In this document: positions 17,576 to 28,999 of the stretch, one piece after another | How positions within the stretch are numbered: position 1 is the first letter of the stretch | How the letters are laid out: each line of letters starts with the position of its first letter | Source of the DNA: Myxococcaceae bacterium | Lineage (GTDB): Bacteria > Myxococcota > Myxococcia > Myxococcales > Myxococcaceae | DNA: 64,000 nucleotides | NCBI GenBank assembly: GCA_017881265.1 | Contig: JADGRA010000021.1 | Location: 1 to 64,000, forward strand | Direction: 5' to 3' | Position numbers and translations under genes: made by a program | Notes under the pieces: generated by a model | Databases searched by the model: none | What the model saw: the letters and a program-made list of their open reading frames with translations, nothing else | Told to the model about the DNA's origin: nothing

Positions 17576-19636
17576 GTGCGATTGCCCCTCCGCTGTTCGC
17601 TGCTTGCCGTCGTCCTCTCCTCCATCGCCACCGCCGAGCCGCCGGGTGAAGGCCCGCAGCTACGCGCGGTGCTGGGAAGCCCGGACCTCGCCGCGCCGGC
17701 GCGCATTCTGGAAGTCCTGTTTCTGCAAGGCGGCACCCAGCTGCTGGCGCTGGACGCCACCGGCACCGCACAGCTGTGGGACGTCCAGCGCGGCGAACGC
17801 CGTGGACTCGTCTTCGGCCCGCTGGTGCTGACGCCGGCCGGGCTGCGCTCGGCGCCCCCCGGCCGCGGCTGTCTCCTCGACGGCGCGCAGGTGGCCCTCG
17901 ACGACGGCCGGCTGGCGCGTGCCGGCCACGGCACGTTGCAGCTGTGTGACGTCTCCGGACAGAAGGCCGACACCCAGCTGCCTGTCCCCGCCCTGTCCGA
18001 GGACGGCACCGCGCTGGCCGTCGCCGCGGGCACCACCCGCTTGGCGCAGGGCACCGCCTTCGGCGAAGTCGTCCTGCTGCAAGGGGGCGCCGCGCCCTTG
18101 CACCTGCAGGCGCATGAAGGCCGGGTGCTGGCCCTGCACTTCCTCGAGGGGGGGCAGCTCCTCACCGCCGGCGCCGACGGGGCCATCCGGGCCTACGACG
18201 CCGCGGGCCAGCGGCTGCGCAGCGTGGACGGCATGCCCAGCCGCAAGCGCGCCCACCCGACGGGCTGCGAGGGCGAGACACCGGTGGTGGCCGCCTTTTC
18301 GACGGACGGTTCTGCCGTGGTGCTGGGCACCGTGGCCGGCGACGGGCTGGAAAGCTGCCCGGAGGCCGCCGTGCCCGCCCGCCTCCGCCTTGTGGAACTG
18401 CCCAGGGGCAACGTCCGCTGGGAATTGAAGGGTGTCCAGGCCAGCGCAGCCCGCTTCGCGCCAGACGGGACGCTGGCGGTGGCGGTGGCCCTGCGGCCGG
18501 GGGAAGTGGGGGACGCCAACCCCTCGACGGTGGTGCGCCTGGACGGCGGCACCGGCGCGCCCCTTGGACGGCCCACGGGCCACCAGGCCCCCATCACCGT
18601 CCTGCGCTTCTCCCGGGACGGCGGCGCGCTTTTGTCCGGGGACGCCGCCGGCACCTGGAAGCGCTGGGCCGTGGCGAACGGCCAGGAGACGTCCAGCGCA
18701 ACCCAGGGCCAGGGCGCCATCCTCGACCTCCGCCTCACCCGGGACGACAAGGTTTTGACGCAGCACGAGGACGACACCGTCCGCCAGTGGAGTGCGGGTG
18801 GGACGCTGCTCGGCGTGCTGGTGGCGCCGCCGCACCGCGAGGCGGCCACCCTGTCGGCCGCCTGTCGCAGCGAGGAGGAGAAGACGAAGGCCGCCCTGGC
18901 TGGAATGGGGCCGCGCCCCTCACCGCTTCCGGTGCGGGACCCGGGCCGCTACGCCGGCGTCACGGTGTCCCCGGAGCTGGCGGTTGCCCTGGACGGGGAG
19001 ACGGTGCTGGTCCCGGTGGCGGAGGAGTCCTGCGTCAGTTTCTCCCACGACGGCTGCCCCAGCGGCTGTCACAGAAACTACCACCTGGAGCGCGTCTCGC
19101 TCCGCACCGGGCAACCCCTGCAAGTCCTTCCCGTGGACGAGGAACTGCTGGGCGGGTGCGTGCCGCCGGCCGGGGGCTTCGTCACGCGCGGAGAGCGCGC
19201 CGGGATGAACGTCTGGGGCGCCTCGGGCACCCTGGCCGGGCAGATTGGCGTGGTGTTGGGTAAGGTGACGTCCTGCGAGGCGACGCCGGACGGACGGAAG
19301 ATGCTGGTGGCCACGGCGCGCTCGCTCTCGGTGTGGGACGCGGCCGCCTTTTCCGCCCCAGTGGAGGCCGTCCCGCGGCGGGCGCAGGCACCGGGCCCCG
19401 TCGCCTTCTCCCCGCGCGGGGATTTGAGCGTCGACGTGGACGGGGGGGAGTTGCGGCTGCGCCACTGGCCCAAGGGCACCTTCGTCGCCCGGCTGCTGCT
19501 CGGCCCGCATGACGACGCGCCGACGGCGATGGCCTTCACCCCGGACGCCCAGACGCTGGCGGTGGGCACCGCCCGCGGCGTCATCTACCTGTACGCCCTC
19601 GGCAGCGACGCGCGCAGCGCGCAGCAGCTGCACTAG
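17576..19636 (+). CDS. Exported WD40-type beta-propeller protein
   Basis: A protein of about 686 residues from GTG 17576. A signal peptide (LRCSLLAVVLSSIATA) precedes the mature start EPPGEG. The rest is a run of WD40-like blades: LLALDATGTAQLWDVQRGER, VLALHFLEGGQLLTAGADGA, ITVLRFSRDGGALLSGDAAG and DDKVLTQHEDDTVRQW, with a second set to the end (AMAFTPDAQTLAVGTARGVI). A Cys-containing insert (CVSFSHDGCPSGCHRNYH) lies between the two sets. Two propellers are likely. Such proteins are scaffolds; the partner is unknown. The frame is open further upstream, but the signal peptide fixes the start region. It is divergent from the osmC-cyd operon. Confidence 0.8.
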   Translation: MRLPLRCSLLAVVLSSIATAEPPGEGPQLRAVLGSPDLAAPARILEVLFLQGGTQLLALDATGTAQLWDVQRGERRGLVFGPLVLTPAGLRSAPPGRGCLLDGAQVALDDGRLARAGHGTLQLCDVSGQKADTQLPVPALSEDGTALAVAAGTTRLAQGTAFGEVVLLQGGAAPLHLQAHEGRVLALHFLEGGQLLTAGADGAIRAYDAAGQRLRSVDGMPSRKRAHPTGCEGETPVVAAFSTDGSAVVLGTVAGDGLESCPEAAVPARLRLVELPRGNVRWELKGVQASAARFAPDGTLAVAVALRPGEVGDANPSTVVRLDGGTGAPLGRPTGHQAPITVLRFSRDGGALLSGDAAGTWKRWAVANGQETSSATQGQGAILDLRLTRDDKVLTQHEDDTVRQWSAGGTLLGVLVAPPHREAATLSAACRSEEEKTKAALAGMGPRPSPLPVRDPGRYAGVTVSPELAVALDGETVLVPVAEESCVSFSHDGCPSGCHRNYHLERVSLRTGQPLQVLPVDEELLGGCVPPAGGFVTRGERAGMNVWGASGTLAGQIGVVLGKVTSCEATPDGRKMLVATARSLSVWDAAAFSAPVEAVPRRAQAPGPVAFSPRGDLSVDVDGGELRLRHWPKGTFVARLLLGPHDDAPTAMAFTPDAQTLAVGTARGVIYLYALGSDARSAQQLH

Positions 19637-19637
19637 G

Positions 19638-19680
19638 CCCCGCGGGGGGGGGAACGCCGCCGCCCCGGGGGGGGGCCCCG
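19638..19680. terminator. GC-only palindromes between convergent genes
   Basis: CCCCGCGGGG (19638-19647) begins just after the WD40 gene stop. It is followed by a C4-G9-C4 tract (19663-19679) that can pair in two ways. It lies between two converging genes and is a plausible bidirectional terminator without a T-run. Confidence 0.4.
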
Positions 19681-19711
19681 CGCCCTACACGAGAGCGGTG
19701 GGCGGTGCGTC

Positions 19712-20758
19712 CTAGGAACTCTTCAGCCTGGCCAGGATGCCGCTGATGCGCTTCTGGTCGACGGCGTCCTTACTCAGCGAGAGGGCCTTGCTGTAATTCT
19801 CAATCGCCCCCTTCTTGTCGCCGGTGGCGGCCAGCGCTTCCCCGAGGCTGTCGTAGACGTTCTCGGAGTCCGGGTAGTCCTTCACGTTCTTCCGGAAGAG
19901 GGCCAGCGCATCGTCGTACTTCTTCTCGGCCAGAAGTCCGTAGGCGAGGTTGTTGATGTCGGCCTCGGTGGCCAGCTTCATCGCCCGGGCGCGGAGGTCG
20001 GCCGCCGTCTTGCTGTCCCCCTTCTTCTCCAGGAAGGCCGCCTTGGTGCGGAGGTTCTGGAAGGTGGGCTGGACCGAGATGGAGCGGTCCGCCCAGGCGA
20101 GCCCCTGGTCGAGGGCGTAGTCGTTGCGCAGCGACCACTGGGCCGCCTGGGCCCACGGCTGCCAGAAGAAACGACCAAGGCCCCGGAGCTGCGCGCGGAG
20201 GCTGTCCAGCGTGATGGCCTTGGTGTCGACGCTGACGGGGAAGGCGACCTTCAGCTTCTCCCACTGTAGGACGACGGTGACCGAATCCTCGGTGGGGTCC
20301 TCAAAGCGGTACTCCAGACTCTCCTCGAAGTCTGCTGGTGCCGGGGTGACGCTGAGGCGCACCACATCTTCCTTCTCGTCGTAACTGAAGCTGCCCCAGG
20401 CGGTGGACACCGTGCTCAGGATGACAGTCCAGGCCTTCTCCGTGGGCAGCATATGCAGCCCGTAGGTGCCGGCCGGAATCCGCTTGCCGCCCATGGTGAA
20501 CGCCGTGGAGACGGTGAGGGTGGTGTTCTCATTGGCCCCGGCGCGCCAGACTTCGCCCAAGGGGACGAGGTCCCCCCACACCTTCCGCTTTTTCACCGCG
20601 GGCCGGTGGTAGGCGATGGTGACGTCGGTCAGCCCGACCTGCTGGGTGACGGAGGCGCTCGGGCTGGGCTGGGGCAGGTTGAGCAGGGGGGCTTGCGCCA
20701 GGGCCCCCGGGGCGACGAGAAGCAGCACCGCCAACGCGAGAAGTCGGCCTGGATTCAT
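19712..20758 (-). CDS. Secreted DUF2911 protein with C-terminal TPR repeats
   Basis: A 348-residue protein. A signal peptide (LLALAVLLLVAPGALA) is cut before QAPLLNLP. Residues about 25-190 match DUF2911: LTDVTIAYHRPAVKKRKVWG, then VPLGEVWRAGANENTTLT, IPAGTYGLHMLPTEKAWTVI and a beta-rich segment. The C-terminal part has tetratricopeptide repeats (NNLAYGLLAEKKYDDALALF, then NVYDSLGEALAATGDKKGAI). DUF2911 has no assigned reaction. A perfect AGGAGG ribosome site precedes the ATG, and a strong palindrome (20792-20809) lies 34 bases upstream of the start. Confidence 0.88.
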   Translation of the reverse strand: MNPGRLLALAVLLLVAPGALAQAPLLNLPQPSPSASVTQQVGLTDVTIAYHRPAVKKRKVWGDLVPLGEVWRAGANENTTLTVSTAFTMGGKRIPAGTYGLHMLPTEKAWTVILSTVSTAWGSFSYDEKEDVVRLSVTPAPADFEESLEYRFEDPTEDSVTVVLQWEKLKVAFPVSVDTKAITLDSLRAQLRGLGRFFWQPWAQAAQWSLRNDYALDQGLAWADRSISVQPTFQNLRTKAAFLEKKGDSKTAADLRARAMKLATEADINNLAYGLLAEKKYDDALALFRKNVKDYPDSENVYDSLGEALAATGDKKGAIENYSKALSLSKDAVDQKRISGILARLKSS

Positions 20759-20791
20759 GGAACCTCCTGAGGGACCGGAGTCAGCGCAGTT

Positions 20792-20809
20792 CCCTGCAGG
20801 ACTGCAGGG
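20792..20809. promoter_or_regulatory. Perfect inverted repeat, putative operator or hairpin
   Basis: CCCTGCAG-GA-CTGCAGGG has 8-base arms and a 2-base centre. It sits 34 bases upstream of the DUF2911 gene start, in the 228-base spacer shared with the oligopeptidase gene. A dimeric repressor site or a 5' UTR hairpin are both possible. Confidence 0.5.
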
Positions 20810-20986
20810 CCTTTGCAGCGGACGGTGGGGATTGGGCAGCAAGCGGCAGACTGGCCCCGTCCAAGCCGTCTCGAGGGCGAACGTGGACCTGTCTTCCGCG
20901 GCCGCACTACGGCTGGTGCATTCTTGGGACTTCTGGCCGAATGGTGCCCCGTCTTCCTCAACCACGCCCTGGAAGAAAGGCTGCGG

Positions 20987-23179
20987 ATGCGCACGCGATG
21001 GCTTGCCTGTTGCTGGATGCTGGCCTGCGCCGGGCTCTCGACGGCCGAGGCCTGGTCAGACCCCAGCACCCAGTCCGCCGACGGCGGCCTGCCCGGCCAG
21101 GCTTCACCGAAGACTGCCGGGCCGCCTGTTGCCCAGCGAAAGCCGCACGGTGAGGAACTCTTCGGCGAGGCGCGCAGCGATGACTACTTCTGGTTGCGCG
21201 ACAAGCAAAGCAGCGAGGTTCGGGCCTACCTGGAAGCGGAGAACGCCTACACCGCCGCGATGATGGCGGGGTCGAGCCAATTCCAGGAGGCGTTGTACCG
21301 GGAGCTGGTGAGCCACCTCAAGGAAACGGACCTCAGCGTTCCCTACCGCAAGGGCGACTTCCTCTACTACTACCGGACCGAGCAGGGAAAACAGTACCGC
21401 ATCTACTGCCGCAAGCAGGGCACCCTCTCGGCGCCAGAGGAGGTCCTGCTCGACCTGAACGAAATCGCCAAGACGGAGAAATTCGTCGGGGTGGGAGGCC
21501 TCGAGGTCAGCGACGACGGCTGGCAACTGGCCTACAGGCTGGACACCACCGGGTTCCGCCAATACACGCTGCACGTGAAGGACCTCCGGAGCGGCAAGCT
21601 CGGTCCGGAACGCATTCCGCGCGTGGACTCCGTGGCCTGGGCTCGGGACAACCGGACACTGTTTTACGTCGTGGAGGACGACACCAAGCGGCCCTACCGC
21701 GCCTACCGTCACACCCTCGGCAGCACCGAGGCGGACGTCCCCATCTTCGAGGAGAAGGACGAGCGCTTCACCCTCACCGTCGCCCGGAGCCGAAGTCTCG
21801 ACTACCTCTTCCTTGAGTCGAGCAGCCACACCACGAGCGAGTGGCGCTACCTGCGCGCCACCACCCCCACCGGCTCCTTCCGCCTCATCGCCGCTCGTCA
21901 ACAGGACCACGAATACTCGGTCGACCACCGAGGTGAGCGTTTCTACATCCTCACCAACCGGACCGGCCGCAACTTCGCGCTGGCTTCCGCGCCGGTCTCC
22001 AAGCCCGGACCGGAGCAGTGGAAGACGCTCATCGCTCACTCCGACGCCGTGATGCTCACCGGGCTGGACGTCTTCCAGGATTTCTATGTCCTGAAGCAGC
22101 GCGAGGGGGGTGTCCCGCAGCTCCGCGTCACCGACTTCCGCACCGGCAGCTCAACCCGGGTTCCGTTGCCTGAGCCCGACTACGCACTCTTTCCCGAGGC
22201 CAACGAGGAGTTCCAGACCACTTCGTTTCGTTTTGGCTACACCTCGCTGGTGACGCCAAGGTCGGTCTTCGACTACGACGTCCACGCCCAGCAGCGTCGT
22301 CTGCTCAAGCAGGACGAGGTCCCCGGCTACGACGCGAGCCTGTACCAGGCGGAACGGCTCGAGGCAGTGGCACCCGACGGGACCAAGGTGCCTCTCAGCA
22401 TTGTCTTCCGCAAAGGTCTGCGGCGGGATGGGCAGGCTCCGCTGCTTCTGACGGGCTACGGCTCTTATGGCGCGCCGTTCTGGCCCGCGTTCGAGCCCGG
22501 CCGTCTCGTCTTCCTCGACCGAGGCGTTGCGGTGGCCATCGCTCACATCCGCGGCGGCGGCGAAATGGGAAAGCGCTGGCACGATGACGGGCGGATGCTG
22601 AAGAAGCGAAACACCTTCACCGACTTCATCGCTTCAGCTGAATTCCTCATCGCCGAGAAGTGGACAACCGCGGGCCGGCTGGTCATCCGAGGTGGCAGCG
22701 CGGGAGGGTTGTTGATGGGAGCGGTGACCAATTTGCGGCCCGACCTCTTCAAGGCGGTGGTCGCGTTGGTGCCCTTCGTCGACGTGGTGAACACCATGCT
22801 CGACCCCACGCTGCCGCTCACCGTCGGCGAGTTCGAGGAATGGGGCAATCCCCGCAAGGAGACGGAGTACCGGTACATCCTCAGCTACAGCCCCTACGAC
22901 AATCTCGCGGCCAAGGCGTACCCGGCGATGCTGGTGCTGACCTCCTTCAACGACAGTCAAGTCATGTACTGGGAGCCGGCGAAATACGTCGCCCGCATGC
23001 GGCGGTTGAAGACCGACGCCAACCCGCTCCTCCTCAAAGTCAACCTGGACCCGGCAGGCCACGGCGGAAAGTCTGGCCGGTACGAGCAACTGCGAGAACG
23101 CGCCTTCGAGGACGCGTGGATGCTTCAGCAGCTGGGGGTCGCGCCGGTCGAATCGACAGTGCCTGGCTCGACCAACTGA
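20987..23179 (+). CDS. ptrB: Oligopeptidase B-like prolyl oligopeptidase (S9A), exported
   Basis: A protein of about 730 residues with an N-terminal export signal (RTRWLACCWMLACAGLSTAE), possibly a lipoprotein signal. The seven-bladed propeller domain follows (DDYFWLRDKQSSEVRAYLEA is the S9A opening). The C-terminal alpha/beta-hydrolase has VAIAHIRGGGEMGKRWH and catalytic Ser near 571 (RGGSAGG), Asp near 655 (SFNDSQV) and His near 691 (AGHGGKSG). It cleaves short peptides, typically after Arg/Lys. The ATG at 20987 has AAGAAAGG upstream. By eye its codon use is a little less GC-biased than its neighbours, which may mean a different history. Cell-envelope export is less common for this family. 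Confidence 0.9.
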   Translation: MRTRWLACCWMLACAGLSTAEAWSDPSTQSADGGLPGQASPKTAGPPVAQRKPHGEELFGEARSDDYFWLRDKQSSEVRAYLEAENAYTAAMMAGSSQFQEALYRELVSHLKETDLSVPYRKGDFLYYYRTEQGKQYRIYCRKQGTLSAPEEVLLDLNEIAKTEKFVGVGGLEVSDDGWQLAYRLDTTGFRQYTLHVKDLRSGKLGPERIPRVDSVAWARDNRTLFYVVEDDTKRPYRAYRHTLGSTEADVPIFEEKDERFTLTVARSRSLDYLFLESSSHTTSEWRYLRATTPTGSFRLIAARQQDHEYSVDHRGERFYILTNRTGRNFALASAPVSKPGPEQWKTLIAHSDAVMLTGLDVFQDFYVLKQREGGVPQLRVTDFRTGSSTRVPLPEPDYALFPEANEEFQTTSFRFGYTSLVTPRSVFDYDVHAQQRRLLKQDEVPGYDASLYQAERLEAVAPDGTKVPLSIVFRKGLRRDGQAPLLLTGYGSYGAPFWPAFEPGRLVFLDRGVAVAIAHIRGGGEMGKRWHDDGRMLKKRNTFTDFIASAEFLIAEKWTTAGRLVIRGGSAGGLLMGAVTNLRPDLFKAVVALVPFVDVVNTMLDPTLPLTVGEFEEWGNPRKETEYRYILSYSPYDNLAAKAYPAMLVLTSFNDSQVMYWEPAKYVARMRRLKTDANPLLLKVNLDPAGHGGKSGRYEQLRERAFEDAWMLQQLGVAPVESTVPGSTN

Positions 23180-23235
23180 CGCGCACAAAAATGGCGCCCT
23201 GGAGGCGTCGGCGGACCCTCCGGCGCGGGCCGCCG

Positions 23236-25071
<1,836 letters not shown>

Positions 25072-25147
25072 GGTGCCTCTCTTCTGCCACGGGGGCCGGC
25101 CCTGCGGCAAAGCCCGGGTCCCGGGCCACCCCGCCCGGGGCCTTCCG

Positions 25148-26545
25148 TCACGGCTTGCCCTTCAGCCGTTCCCGGCGCTTGCGCGCCCAGCCTGGCTTCA
25201 CCACCTGGGGCGTCCGGGACAGGGCCAGGGCGTCCGCCGGCACGTCCTCGGTGACGGTGGTGCCGGCGGCGATGAAGGCGCCCTCCCCCACCTTTACCGG
25301 CGCCAGCAGCTGGGTGTCGGAGCCGATGAAGACGCCGTCGCCCACCTCGGTGAGGTGCTTCGCCACGCCGTCGTAGTTGCAGATGATGGTCCCCGCCCCG
25401 ACGTTGACGCCGGCACCCAGCACCGCGTCGCCGAGGTAGCTGAGGTGGTTGGCCTTGCTGCCCTTGCCGATGCGGGCCTTCTTCGTCTCGACGAAGTTGC
25501 CGAGGTGCACGCCCTCCGCCAGCTCGCTGCCCGGGCGCAGCCGGGCGAAGGGCCCCAGCACGCAGCGCGCGCCGACGCGGGACTGTTCCATGACGCAGTA
25601 GGGTCGCACCTCCGTCTGCGCCCCCAGCTCGACGTCCGACAGCACACTTCCCTGGCCGATGCGGGCGCCTTCGGCGACGCGGGTGCGCCCGCGCAAGGTG
25701 ACGAAGGCCTCCAGCACCACGTCCGCGGCCAACTCCACCGGCCCTTCGATGGTGGTGGAGTCCGGGTCCTCCAGCGTCACTCCGGCGCGCATGTGCGCCT
25801 GGTTGATGCGCCGCCGCAGCTCGCGCGCGCAAGCAGCCAGGTCCACCCGGTCATTCACCCCGGCCGTCTCCTCGAAGTCCGCCGCCACCACCGCCACCTC
25901 GCCCTGGGCGGCCGCCAGCGCCACCACGTCCGTCAGGTAGTACTCGCCCTGGGCGTTGGAGGGCTTCAGGGAGGCGAGGGCCTTCCAGAGGAAGTCCGCG
26001 TCCACCGCGTACACCCCGGCATTCACCTCGACGATGCGGCGCTCGGCCTCGCTTGCGTCCCGTTCCTCCACCACCCGCACCACCCGGCCGCCTTCCCGGA
26101 CGAGACGGCCGTAGCCATAGGGGTCCACCGCCACGCAGCTGACCAGGGCGAGCGGCCCCCGCCCACTGCCTTGGGCGTCCAGCAGCCGCCGCAGGGTGGC
26201 CGGGGTGAGGAGCGGCGTGTCGCCGTAGAGGAGGAGGACACTGCCCGAGGCGTCGCGCAGCTCCGCGGCGGCCGCCCGCACCGCGTCCGCGGTGCCCAGC
26301 GGCTGCGCCTGGACGGCAAAGCGCGGCTCGAGGGAGGCAAACTGCGTCTTGATGGCCGCACGGACGTCGTCTGCCTGGTGGCCCAGCACCGCCACCACCG
26401 GGCGGGCGCCAGCCTCCGCGGCGGCGGCAATCGGCCACGCGCACAGGGGGCGGCCCAACAGCGGGTGCAGCACCTTCGCCTGCTCCGACTTCATGCGGGT
26501 GCCCTTGCCCGCGCAGAGCACCACCGCCGCCGGTCCGTGTCCCAT
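25148..26545 (-). CDS. glmU: Bifunctional UDP-GlcNAc pyrophosphorylase/GlcN-1-P acetyltransferase
   Basis: A 465-residue GlmU. The N-terminal uridylyltransferase (about 1-230) has [17 protein letters not shown], with [23 protein letters not shown] and YYLTDVV. The C-terminal left-handed beta-helix acetyltransferase has [48 protein letters not shown] and [11 protein letters not shown]. It makes UDP-GlcNAc in the cytoplasm. The ATG at 26545 matches the family start. It lies directly upstream of glmS with a 76-base gap, and it is divergent from the gamma-glutamyltransferase gene. Confidence 0.97.
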   Translation of the reverse strand: MGHGPAAVVLCAGKGTRMKSEQAKVLHPLLGRPLCAWPIAAAAEAGARPVVAVLGHQADDVRAAIKTQFASLEPRFAVQAQPLGTADAVRAAAAELRDASGSVLLLYGDTPLLTPATLRRLLDAQGSGRGPLALVSCVAVDPYGYGRLVREGGRVVRVVEERDASEAERRIVEVNAGVYAVDADFLWKALASLKPSNAQGEYYLTDVVALAAAQGEVAVVAADFEETAGVNDRVDLAACARELRRRINQAHMRAGVTLEDPDSTTIEGPVELAADVVLEAFVTLRGRTRVAEGARIGQGSVLSDVELGAQTEVRPYCVMEQSRVGARCVLGPFARLRPGSELAEGVHLGNFVETKKARIGKGSKANHLSYLGDAVLGAGVNVGAGTIICNYDGVAKHLTEVGDGVFIGSDTQLLAPVKVGEGAFIAAGTTVTEDVPADALALSRTPQVVKPGWARKRRERLKGKP

Positions 26546-26670
26546 TGGCAGCCGAGGATGCAAGCCGTTCGCCAGCCCCGTCAAACTTTGCTCAGCGCCG
26601 GCGGCCTGGGGCGGGGAAGGGCCGTTTCGCGCTTGCGCCAGGACACACAACTGGGAAGAGACTGCAGGCC

Positions 26671-28419
26671 ATGCGCCACGTCCGCCCCGTCCTCCCCGTG
26701 CTGGCCGTGCTGCTTCTGCTGCCGCACCCCCGGGCGTGGGCCGACCGCGTGTACCAGGGCGGCGTGGTGGCCGCGGCCTACCCGGAGGCAAGCCGCGCGG
26801 CGCTGCAGATGCTGGACAAGGGCGGCAACGCCGTCGACGCGGCCGTCGCTGCGGCCTTCGCCGCGGGCGTGGTGGGCCCGTACCACAACGGCCTGGGCGG
26901 CGGCGGCTTCGCCCTCGTCTACCAGGCCGGCCCGCGCACCACGCTGGCACTGGACTTCCGCGAGGTGGCCCCGGCCGGCGCGAGCCGCGACATGTACCTG
27001 CGCGACGGGAAGGTGGTGGCGGAGCTGGCCACCGACGGGGCGCTGGCCGTCGCCGTCCCCAGCGCGGCGCAGGGCTACCTTTCGCTTCTGGCGCGGGCCG
27101 GCACGCTGAAGCCCTCGGTGGTGCTGGCGCCCGCCATCCGCCTGGCCAAGGAGGGCTTCCTGGTGACGCCCAAGTACCAGGCCATGGCGCGGCTGCGGGT
27201 GGCGTGCCTGGCCCAGGACGGCGAGGCGGCCCGCCTGTTCCTGCGGCCCGGGCCGGACGGGGCCCCGGCCGTGCCGGTGCTGGGGACGCGGCTGCGCCAG
27301 CCGGAGCTGGCCCGCACGCTGGAACGGCTTGCCCAGCAGGGGGCCGCGGCCGTCACGGGCGGCAGCATTGCCCGCGCAGTGGCGGAGACGGTGAAGGCAC
27401 AGGGCGGCGTCCTCACCGCCGAGGACCTGGCCCGCTACCGCGTCCGCTGGCGGGAGCCGCTCTGGGGCAGCTACCGCGGGCATGCGCTGGCGGTGTTTCC
27501 GCCGCCCACCGCGGGCGGCGTCACCGTGCTGCAGGTGCTTGGGATGCTGGAAGCGCTGCGCCCCACAGGGCTGGACCGCCGGGGGGTGGAGGACCTGCAC
27601 CTGTACATTGAAGCGCTGCGGCGCGCCTACGTGGACCGCGCCCGCTGGCTGGGGGACCCGGGCTTCTCCGACATCCCGCTCGAGCGGCTGCTGTCCCGGG
27701 CGTACCTTCAGGCGCAGGCCGCCTCCATCGACGCGAAGAAGGCGACGGCCTCCGCCTCCCTGATGGCCCAGGCCCTCCCCGGCAGCCCGCCGGCGCAAGA
27801 GAAACACACCACCCACCTGTCGGTGCTCGACAGGTGGGGCAACGCGGTGGCCCTCACCACCACCCTCAACGGCGCCTTTGGCAGCTGCCTGGTGGCGCGC
27901 GGCACCGGCATCCTCCTCAACAACCAGATGGACGACTTCGCCGCGCAGCCGATGCGCCCCAACATGTACGGCGTCGTCACCGGCGAGGCCAACGCCATTG
28001 CCCCGGGCAAGACGCCGCTGTCCTCCATGTCGCCCACCCTCGTCTTCCAGAAGGCCCACCCGGAGCGCGTGCTGCTGGCGTTGGGCAGTCCCGGGGGCGC
28101 CACCATCCCCACCACCGTCCTGCAGGTGCTGGTGAACGTCCTCGACGCGAAGATGGACCTGGTGCGTGCGGTGGGGGCGGGCCGCGTCCATGAGCAGTGG
28201 CTGCCGGACGCGGTGGTGGTGGATAGGGAATCCCTGGAGCCGGCCACCCGCACCGCGCTGGAGGCGATGGGGCACACCATCCGGGTGGTGGAGGCGCTGG
28301 GCGACGCCGAGGCCGTGATGGAGGATGAGGAGACGGGCCTGCGGACGGCCGCCTCCGACCCGCGCAACGAGGGAGCGGCCCTCGGCCAGGACGAGGGCGG
28401 CCCCCAGCGCGCTCGCTAG
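26671..28419 (+). CDS. ggt: Gamma-glutamyltransferase, exported
   Basis: A 582-residue protein with a signal peptide ([19 protein letters not shown]). It hydrolyses or transfers gamma-glutamyl groups, e.g. from glutathione, in the periplasm. It contains [32 protein letters not shown], then the autoprocessing site [20 protein letters not shown] (the new N-terminal Thr at TTHLSV is the nucleophile), [23 protein letters not shown] and [14 protein letters not shown]. All are family landmarks. GGGAAGAG lies upstream of the ATG. Its stop shares the CTAG tetranucleotide with the stop of the convergent gene, a tail-to-tail overlap of 4 bases. Confidence 0.96.
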   Translation: MRHVRPVLPVLAVLLLLPHPRAWADRVYQGGVVAAAYPEASRAALQMLDKGGNAVDAAVAAAFAAGVVGPYHNGLGGGGFALVYQAGPRTTLALDFREVAPAGASRDMYLRDGKVVAELATDGALAVAVPSAAQGYLSLLARAGTLKPSVVLAPAIRLAKEGFLVTPKYQAMARLRVACLAQDGEAARLFLRPGPDGAPAVPVLGTRLRQPELARTLERLAQQGAAAVTGGSIARAVAETVKAQGGVLTAEDLARYRVRWREPLWGSYRGHALAVFPPPTAGGVTVLQVLGMLEALRPTGLDRRGVEDLHLYIEALRRAYVDRARWLGDPGFSDIPLERLLSRAYLQAQAASIDAKKATASASLMAQALPGSPPAQEKHTTHLSVLDRWGNAVALTTTLNGAFGSCLVARGTGILLNNQMDDFAAQPMRPNMYGVVTGEANAIAPGKTPLSSMSPTLVFQKAHPERVLLALGSPGGATIPTTVLQVLVNVLDAKMDLVRAVGAGRVHEQWLPDAVVVDRESLEPATRTALEAMGHTIRVVEALGDAEAVMEDEETGLRTAASDPRNEGAALGQDEGGPQRAR

Positions 28420-28967
28420 GGCGCCTTCTTCCGGGTGTAGACGCCCTCGAAGAGGACGCTCCACGTCTTGCCGTCGTCCTGGGAGATGTCCCAGCGCTGC
28501 CGCACCTTGTCGGCCACCAGCTGCCAGCTGATGCGCTGCAGCGCGCTCTTCTGCCGGCCCATGGTTTTCTCCCCCTGCAACACCATCTTCCCGTCCTTGA
28601 ACTCCCCCTCCAGGACCAGCACCTGGCCGGTGTCGTCGACGAAGGTTTGGCGCCAGCGTCGCGTCACCGCGTCGTAGCTGCTGAGCGAGGTGCCCTTGCT
28701 GCCGTCGGAGGCTTCCCAGTGCTCCTGCAGTGCGCATCCTTCGAGGATGCGCTCGACGCGGTTGGTGCCGGCCGGGGCGCCCTGGGGGTTGGCCACTTCC
28801 CAGTCTCCCAGCCAGAAGTCGAACTGCCGGTGCGCCGCGGAGGCGCAGGCGCCAGTCTTCTGCGCGGCCGGCACAACGGGCTTCTTCTTGGACTGGGCCT
28901 CGGCCGCCGGGGCCAGCCCGACAAGGACCCCGCACAGGACTGTCGCGCGCCTGACGCCCACCCGCAT
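28416..28967 (-). CDS. Secreted DUF1579-like protein
   Basis: A 183-residue protein with a signal peptide (ATVLCGVLVGLAPAAEA). The mature part has HRQFDFWLGDWEVANPQG, then EGCALQEHWEASDGSKGTSL, SSYDAVTRRWRQTFVDDTGQ and LEGEFKDGKMVLQGE. This is the pattern of DUF1579-like small beta-barrel proteins of unknown function. It ends inside the CTAG shared with the gamma-glutamyltransferase stop. It is divergent from the TatD-like gene with only 32 bases between the starts. Confidence 0.8.
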   Translation of the reverse strand: MRVGVRRATVLCGVLVGLAPAAEAQSKKKPVVPAAQKTGACASAAHRQFDFWLGDWEVANPQGAPAGTNRVERILEGCALQEHWEASDGSKGTSLSSYDAVTRRWRQTFVDDTGQVLVLEGEFKDGKMVLQGEKTMGRQKSALQRISWQLVADKVRQRWDISQDDGKTWSVLFEGVYTRKKAP

Positions 28968-28999
28968 CGCCTACCATACTACGGGCATCTCCCTTCCCC

